A stretch of 64,000 nucleotides of DNA from Telmatactis stephensoni (taxonomy: Eukaryota > Cnidaria > Anthozoa > Actiniaria > Isophelliidae), in NCBI GenBank assembly GCA_029948255.1, contig JALIZF010001880.1, positions 372,001-436,000 of the forward strand. Reading direction: 5' to 3'. Below the pieces are notes generated by a model that was not told the origin of the DNA, did no database searches, and saw nothing but the letters and a program-made list of their open reading frames with translations. The position numbers and the translations under genes are program-made. This document shows, piece after piece, positions 57,927-64,000 of the stretch. Every line of letters starts with the position of its first letter. Position 1 is the first letter of the stretch.

Positions 57927-58054
57927 TTTCCTTGCTTTGTAGATCTACTTGCTCTGTAACCAAGTTAAAATTCAACTTGGTTGCATTTTGAAGTGATGCC
58001 GAACTCTTGCCGGCTCAGACACGTACCAGTGATGAAGATATTCCAATTGAGAGT
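57923..58054 (-). CDS. gene B 5'UTR exon with start codon (ATGA|GTGAGT)
   Basis: 132 nt; acceptor ttcttttag|ACTCTC, donor ATGA|GTGAGT after 57,923; start codon 57,926-57,924. Same logic as gene A. Confidence 0.5.
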
Positions 58055-58352
58055 CTAAAAGAAAGTTTCAAGAAAACAAATTCAGAATTATTTATACTCT
58101 GTATTCAGGCAGTTTATACGAATTAAACTAAACTTATTGAAAGTAACAGGGCTCTGAAAGGGAGAGAAAATAGAGCCACTGCCCGCGTCGAATGCAGTCC
58201 AACGGTTCGAAGCTGACTGATCAACCGTCTCAGCACTTCTACCTCTAAGCTAGGGACTAACGGATCAAAGGCGAATTTAGCCAGTACTGATTACAGTAAA
58301 AAATAAAGAGCGCAACTTATACGGCATAAAATTAAATGAAGGCCTACTTACA

Positions 58353-58520
58353 GCAATATTTCAAATTTCAAGTCTTTAGAAGAAACCGGCAAAGCCTTCT
58401 CGTGACCCACTTCAGCATTCCATGATCATGAACCACCTCGTGCGATTTCCAAGAACCACATTCAAACGCATGCGCAGATATGATGTTTACGTAAACGCTC
58501 GTAAACGTCATTCATGTGCC
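58353..58520 (-). promoter_or_regulatory. gene B promoter and leader exon region
   Basis: Leader donor ATTGCT|GTAAGT after 58,352 and an NRF-1-like acgcatgcgca at 58,466-58,476, as in unit A. Confidence 0.4.
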
Positions 58521-58984
58521 AACCAGAGATCGATGCTAAAACTCAGAAAGAAAGTGAGCCCTCTTGTATTGCGGTGATTGGGTTTTAACTTTTATCAGAC
58601 TTTAGTATCTCGATAGTGTCACTTTCTCTGCCACAAAGCGGACTGGAGGCTTACCAAATGCAAATAAATGAAAGGGATGAATCATGTTTGAATGGTATGG
58701 ATGAGGTACAGTTCTGATAGTTCGTGATTCAGGGACCCTGTCAGAATGGTCAGCGAAGGCATCGCTCTTCCTCTCTTAGTTCTACCTCAACATTTGCAAC
58801 AATTGCTTCTATATAGTTTTTAAGAAATCAGTTAGCTTTTCACTCTGCCAAAAAAGAAAAAAAACAAAAAAAAAAAACAGTGGATTTAAACGTGCCAAAT
58901 TTCGCGATTTTCAAAGTCCTCGGTAATATTGAAATTTTCAAGATTTTACTAAGGGCCTCATTGCATGGGCTGACTTTATATAAC

Positions 58985-59262
58985 CAAGAGACCATAATAC
59001 TAAGAGAGCGAAGCTCAGTATTGATGTCTGTGCCATGTTCGTGGCGGCTAAGGCTATTTTTAGTAACTTCGCCATCGCGCGCGCAAGTCCCTCCACCAAT
59101 AGAATTTGATTTTTGACGTGCGCGCGGACGGGACCGTTTGAATTCTATTGTCTAAGAGCCTTGCGCGCGCGATGGCGAAGTTACTAAAAATAGCCTTAGC
59201 CGCCACGAACATGGCACAGACATCAATACTGAGCTTCGCTCTCTTAGTATTATGGTCTCTTG
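58985..59262. mobile_element. 278-bp foldback element, B-specific
   Basis: Ends caagagaccataatactaag / cttagtattatggtctcttg with about 110-bp arms (ggctatttttagtaacttcg / cgaagttactaaaaatagcc). Flanked by atataac on both sides (7-9 bp depending on where the end is placed). Unit A at about 22,330 is uninterrupted. A solo arm is at 25,945-26,050. The frame at 58,880-59,116 is inside it and not a gene. Confidence 0.8.
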
Positions 59263-60900
59263 ATATAACCAGTTTCTAAATTCTAGTGTAAATGTTTTGA
59301 CTATTCTATATGCTATTTTAGCGAAATATTCACCTGTTGTCCTCTGATCTGCAGCTGTGAAAGGCAGGGGGCCGACATGTAATTTGCATTTTGCAGAGTG
59401 CTAGTGATTTTATTTCCTATACTAAAAAAACTAGAGTGGTTTTCATTTGACCATGAAGGAATAGACAAACTAATAGTTGGTAGTAGACTCTAAAGCCATT
59501 GTTTTCTTTTGTTGCTTATCAACTACTACAAGTCATGCATTTTTCTTTCTCGGTCAAATGAAAATCACTCTAAATCCACTGTTTTCTTGGCTCCTTATCA
59601 ACTAGAGTACTACTTACTTCCGGGGGGAATCCTAGAAGGGTGGGAATATTAGAGATTTTGAGTACCTATTGTGAGCAGGTGGGAAATTTGTCTGCGCATG
59701 CGTCGCGGGGGCTTCATGTGGCACGCGGGAAAGTTAAAATGTAAACAGTAATGGCTACCAGTAGTGGTCAACATGACTAATGAATAGTGTACGAATTCAA
59801 TGATAAATTATTCAAAATTCAAGGATTTACGTACAAAGAAGAAGCTTATTTTTTTTCGTCATTTACGACTTGGATTTGGATATTGCTTGTGGCTTACTTG
59901 CAACTAAATTGGTTGGGAAACCATTCATAACTCGACGCGTACCTTTCTACTTTTCGTGTGTTGTTGACATTCATTCGAAGCTGTCTACTGACAATAAAAC
60001 TGTACGTGGCCAATGTTGGACAAACTGTTGATGAATGGTAAGTGAAGTTGTTGAAATTATAATGGGCTATAATATACATGTTAACATGCTGAATTTAGAT
60101 TTTCCAGAGACAAATGAAGATTTTGTGCGATGAAATTGGGCGCGCATCAACAGGTTTTGGTCTCTGATTCAACATCATTCTCCAAACTGCGTGTACTTCA
60201 ACGTTCTTGCGTTTGCTCCAAAAATCCTTTGCCTTTTTCTTGTTATTTAGCTATTTTTCTACTTAGTTTAGACTGATTATGATCCTTGAAAATTGCCTAT
60301 CATACGAAAAATATTTTTTGTATTTAGCATATGTGCCAAAAACTGAACTCGTGTGTAATACCATTATTCGGAGGTAAACATTACAAGTAATTTCTTTTTA
60401 AACTTATCTTTGTTCATTTCATATTCTTATATGTTTTTCCTTTCAATCTTACTAAAAATAATTCGTGATCAAGGTTATTTTTCTGTTGATTTCGCTATTA
60501 AACTCATTGCTTTCTTCTGTGCTCCAGCTGGAAGAGACATGTACAAAACTGTTAAGCGTTAATCATAAATTCAGCTTCTATGTTTTGAAAGGGTCAGTGT
60601 TTGTGCAAATACGGCTATATACAACTATTAACCAGACCAGTTTGTCACTTATTGGATAATATGAACTAAAATGTGAACCAAAGCGTCCGTTTTATCTCAG
60701 TCTTATTATTTGTCTGCGTTTGTGCGCATCAACATCACAGATTTGAAAAAAAGACTAATTTTTGTTTTGAGGTAAAGTCTTGGTGTAGCAAGAAACGGGT
60801 GCTGCATTTATTCTAGTAAATATAGTACTCCAGTTTTTAAAAATATTTAATCTTGTTTTGCTTTCTTATGCCTTAATCTATCGTTAATGAGTTAATATTT

Positions 60901-61082
60901 AAACAAATTTTACGTCACTGTGAACTGAGTACCGGAGATCAAGCATGCAGTAATTAACATTGATCTGCTTATCCATGTTTATGTTCTAACACTTTAGAAC
61001 ATAAACATGGATAAGCAGATCAATGTTAATTACTGCATGCTTGATCTCCAGTACTCAGATCACAGTGACGTAAAATTTGTTT
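60901..61082. repeat. 182-bp near-perfect hairpin
   Basis: Arms aaacaaattttacgtcactg / cagtgacgtaaaatttgttt continue through gatcaagcatgcagtaatta and its complement to a loop of a few bases (cacttt). Only a few mismatches in about 87 bp. Likely a young MITE; target duplication not clear. Confidence 0.75.
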
Positions 61083-61245
61083 TATAAAATATTGTTTAAC
61101 CACTCTACATTCACCATCGTGCACGTGAGATTATGAGTACCTGAAAATAATAGTATGATTTTTATAGCTGTAATAAACTACTAACAGACTTTCGGCCTAT
61201 GATCATGACCAGTATTGAGCAATACGAGACTTCATTTACTTACCA

Positions 61246-61466
61246 TTTAGCTCACTTGTGCCATCATCTGCCAGTAAACTTGGTAGCTCCAACTGCCATT
61301 GAGCATCTGTGACTATGGCATAGTTTTCGCATTTGCCATACGATTTTGAAAGCCGAAAATTTTTTAGTGAAAACCCGCCAATGCCATACCGAAGGGCTTG
61401 CTCCTTTGACAGACCTAAAAATTCGGTCAAGTTCCACTTAACGTCAGCCACTGCTCTGCTTTTCAT
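61246..61466 (-). CDS. possible first coding exon of an unknown gene
   Basis: Starts at ATG (61,466-61,464) and runs 73 codons (KWNLTEFLGLSKEQALRYGI, then YAIVTDAQWQLELPSLLADD) to a strong donor, CTAAATG|GTAAGTAAAT. Composition looks coding, but I do not recognise the family. A phase-compatible downstream stretch is at about 59,900-60,035 on the same strand (acceptor catcaacag|TTTGTCC, then CPTLATYSFIVSRQLRMNVN). Upstream it is interrupted by two transposons. It could be a relic of a transposon gene. Confidence 0.3.
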
Positions 61467-61505
61467 AGTCGACCGGCACGCGACTGCGATGCTGCTCGAT
61501 TGGGA

Positions 61506-62339
61506 GTGGCCCTAAATGTCGTGGGTCGTGGGTCGTGGGTCGTGGGTACCAAGTCGTGGGTCGTGGGTAAAGTCGTGGGTACCGAAAATAATTCAAAATC
61601 ACATAAAAATCACAGAGAAATAAAGAGGACATGTAACTTATTAGTGTTGATTTGAACTAGCCGTACGTCTTGTCAGCATCATAACAAAAGCAGATCACGG
61701 AAACAATGACCGGACAATCCAGATTGTTGATCGAACTTTCTACTGAGCTATAGCTAGTTCAATAAACGTTGTCGCTAAAAAAAAGCCTAAAGCCTGAAGC
61801 CGGCTTAAAACAAAAGATACGTTTCAACGATCTTTTCTTTTAGCTTTAGGCTTTAGGCTTATTATTATTCTCGGATAAAATCCGATGGTTACTGCCTGAC
61901 GTGTACGCAGTAGCCTGCGTAGCCAGCTGTACGCAGGCTCAGTACGCAGCGGCGTCACCGTATCGTGACATGCTTAAAACTTCGCCAAATCCAAAATCCA
62001 AAAATTATAGCATATTTTATAGTCTATATTTATGTAGACAAAAGAGAAATATTATTCACGAAGCGCTTGATACTACACGGTCATCAAGCAGTCTGACATT
62101 GGCCTTCTAAATTGTTAATTCTGGTTAAATATTATTCAAATCAACACTAAGTTACTGAGAGTATATTTTACTTCTTCCTTCTATACTGCACTGATACTTG
62201 TATCATTAAAGGATTTACATGTTCCTCTTTATTTCGCTGTGATTTTTATGTGATTTTGAATTATTTTTGGTACCCACGACTTTACCCACGACCCACGACT
62301 TGGTACCCACGACCCACGACCCACGACATTTAGGGCCAC
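61506..62339. mobile_element. 834-bp inverted-repeat element with (GTCGTGG)n ends
   Basis: Ends gtggccctaaatgtcgtggg / cccacgacatttagggccac. Inverted arms of about 125 bp carry several tandem gtcgtgg/gtcgtgggtacc units, then aataattcaaaatcacataa. The middle has a secondary palindrome (aaagcctaaagcctgaag ... ctttaggctttaggctt at about 61,780-61,860). No target duplication identified, no transposase. Confidence 0.7.
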
Positions 62340-62353
62340 CCAGTCTAAAGAAA

Positions 62354-62770
62354 CAGGGTGGTGAAGAGGTATTTCGTGACCCGTGATTCAGCCTAAATTA
62401 GGCTTGTGATTCGTGAAAAGCTAAAAATTCTAGCCGTGATCCGTGAAATCATCTTTGTCCGTGACTGGGATTTGCAGTTTTTCATTGCCGAGATTCGTGA
62501 TTATAAAAATGCCGATTCGTGAAATATGCGACGCGCAGAAAAGAGATAACGAAAAACAGTGTGATCCTTCGATTGTACGTACTTTCGGTCCGTTTATAAG
62601 GACAAAATTCGTGCAAAAAATCTTAGAAATGAAAAACCAGTATCTATTTTTGAATAAAAAGTAAAAATCTTCTATGATTTGATGAAATAGCTTATCATTA
62701 TTCCGTGATCCGTGAAATTGCGAAAAAATGGTTCGTGATTCGTGATGGGTACCCCCTCTTCACCACCCTG
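62354..62770. mobile_element. 417-bp element with cagggtggtgaagagg ends
   Basis: Inverted ends cagggtggtgaagagg / cctcttcaccaccctg, flanked by aagaaa on both sides. The interior is rich in degenerate gtgattcgtgaaat repeats. Small and non-autonomous; superfamily uncertain. Confidence 0.65.
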
Positions 62771-63236
62771 AAGAAACTAGCTATGACCTTTACGATCCCG
62801 CAACTCATCGCTTCATTACTAATACCAGAAGGAACATGCAATATTGACCTCCATCTCGATCGGATTTCACCTTTACAGTGGCACCTATTGGCACAAGTAA
62901 TTTGAAGCCAGGAAATGTCAGAAAACAATTGAAATCGGTATCTTGACTTGCCGGATCTATGCCCAGGCTGGAAAGAAGGTCAAAGCACTAGCACACGTTC
63001 CATTAATAATTATTTTACTTGATATGACTAACCGAATATAATAAAATGTCGGTAGTCAGTCAATATTTTTTTGTCGGTAATCAGTAAATTTTTCCCAAGT
63101 TCGTCGCTAGTCGGTTAATCCCGTCCAGACCCTGATAGAATATTAGAATGTAGTGGTAGTGTGTGCAAAAGAGTAGTGCGCAAGCGGCGGTTGGACACTT
63201 TAATAAAGTTATTTATTAATTTAATATTGTAATATT

Positions 63237-63358
63237 TACGCATGCGTCCGGAGTACAGTTCTAAGAAAGGCGGTTGAGTTCATGCATGCAGAAATGTTGC
63301 AGAGCGAAGGTCACCACAGAAGGCTACCTTTCTTCTTTTTTGAAACATATTGATTGCT
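63237..63358 (+). promoter_or_regulatory. plus-strand leader exon and promoter, unit B
   Basis: NRF-1-like tacgcatgcgt at 63,237-63,247; leader donor GATTGCT|GTAAGTAGGCC after 63,358. Copy of 25,091-25,226. Confidence 0.45.
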
Positions 63359-63588
63359 GTAAGTAGGCCTTCATATCAGTTCATATAGCGTATAAGTTGC
63401 TCTCTTTGTTGTTTTATACTGTGGTCTGTTTGGCTCGTCAGAAGTTGATACTGGCCTCGGCTTGTTGAATTCCAACATAGGCTGGCTGCTTTCTCTCCCT
63501 TTCAGAGCTGCTACTGCCAATCTACAGGAATTCCTTGAACTGTCTGAACACGTAGTATACTTACAACTTCTGAATTTGTCTTCTTTAG

Positions 63589-63696
63589 GCTTCTCTTGGG
63601 ACTCAGTTTAGACCAACTTTTATATCGGTTCGTGCACGTAGACACCTCAAAGAACAGTGCCAACCAATGGGTCAATCCAAGTTCTCAATAAAATGA
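63589..63696 (+). CDS. first coding exon of a divergent sacsin-like gene, unit B (runs off window)
   Basis: Acceptor ttctttag|GCTTCTC, donor ATGA|GTAAGTCTTA after 63,696. Shorter leader than the unit A copy (108 vs 158 nt). If a full head-to-head partner exists, its remaining exons lie beyond 64,000. The same ATGGGTCAATCC upstream ORF overlaps the ATG. Confidence 0.4.
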   Translation, partial: ASLGTQFRPTFISVRARRHLKEQCQPMGQSKFSIK

Positions 63697-64000
63697 GTAA
63701 GTCTTAATCCTTCAATTTTTCGATGCTATTGTAAGAATATCAATTCTGCAGTTTTATGGTAATGTTAGGCAGTAGTCTCAGAAAATGGACTACATTTATT
63801 GTATTCTATTTTCTGAGAAATGGCTGACCGTAAAGATTAAAATTATCGCTGTACTTCCGCTTTCCGGATGAATAAATTAGTTTAATACTCAGAGTTTACA
63901 TACTATCTTGTATCACTTTTATCACTGAATTGAAACAGAAAAATTTATGTAATAAATAAACATTAAAGGTTTGTCCATTTTGTCTTTTACTTTCTTTCTT

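Larger units (their letters stand above)
59675..63135. other. 3.4-kb stretch unique to unit B
   Basis: Alignment to unit A stops after gagtacctattgtg and resumes at agaatattagaatgtagtgg (63,137; 24,988). Near its left edge is another NRF-1-like tctgcgcatgcgtc (about 59,690-59,704), followed by ATG at about 59,752 with a short frame. It contains hairpins and two inverted-repeat elements listed separately, and a possible minus-strand exon at 61,246-61,466. A plus-strand donor-like GATGAATG|GTAAGTG lies at about 60,038. Confidence 0.5.
31893..64000. repeat. tandem segmental duplication, unit B
   Basis: Second, direct copy of unit A. It additionally carries a Ty3/gypsy element (32,281-36,501), a 1,067-bp TTAA-flanked foldback (36,767-37,833), two TAA-flanked foldbacks, an 836-bp TTAA-flanked foldback and a 278-bp foldback, each absent at the matching unit A position. 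The unit runs past the end of the window. The exact A/B junction lies somewhere between 25.9 and 31.9 kb and cannot be fixed without sequence beyond 64,000. Confidence 0.93.

Noticed and set aside
1..64000. CRISPR array, prokaryotic operon or viral genome
   Set aside because: No spaced short direct repeats, no bacterial gene organisation; introns, giant spliced genes and transposons fit an animal chromosome.

Overview
This window is animal genomic DNA: AT-rich, with spliced genes (GT/AG introns), foldback DNA transposons and a Ty3/gypsy retrotransposon. The main content is two tandem copies of a sacsin-like gene, both on the minus strand. Many sacsin-like copies plus this repeat landscape suggest a cnidarian, probably a coral or sea anemone. 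That is an inference; no species marker is present.

Layout. Positions 1 to about 25,925 (unit A) are repeated at about 31,893 to 64,000 (unit B). Each unit carries the same seven-exon gene, reading right to left: a 5'UTR exon ending in a split start codon context (ATGA|GT), four small or medium exons encoding the first HSP90-like ATPase repeat, a single giant exon of about 11.2 kb with ATPase repeats 2 and 3 and a J domain, and a last exon completing a HEPN domain. Gene B (38,443-57,926) is intact: the predicted exons sum to 13,386 nt and 4,461 residues with all phases compatible. Gene A (1,711-20,621) has the same exons, but two small indel sites near 9.02 and 8.39 kb break the giant exon into three pieces. 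Their net effect is +3, so the frame is restored afterwards.

The two copies differ unevenly. The 5' two thirds and the introns are nearly identical, while from about 8.4 kb (A) / 45.15 kb (B) towards the 3' end protein divergence rises to roughly one residue in four. This suggests gene conversion or uneven selection.

At 25.1-25.8 kb and 63.2-63.8 kb a diverged, inverted copy of the sacsin promoter and first exons points away on the plus strand. It looks like the 5' end of a head-to-head sacsin-like gene. In unit A I find no body for it before unit B begins; in unit B it runs off the window.

Mobile DNA. A young Ty3/gypsy element (32,281-36,501; identical 119-bp LTRs, 5-bp target duplication) sits in unit B, and unit A keeps the empty site. 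Many non-autonomous foldback elements are present in one unit and absent from the other, which gives clear filled/empty site pairs: TTAA-flanked (piggyBac-type), TAA-flanked (PIF/Harbinger-type), TA-flanked, and 7-9 bp target-duplication types. One TAA element lies just downstream of the last giant-exon splice site of gene B and supplies the stop codon for an intron-retained reading frame.

Between the units (25.9-31.9 kb), and in a 3.4-kb stretch present only in unit B (59.7-63.1 kb), there are only weak candidate exons, repeats and hairpins. Coordinates and protein comparisons were made by eye. Exon joins are predictions from splice signals, phase and paralog agreement.
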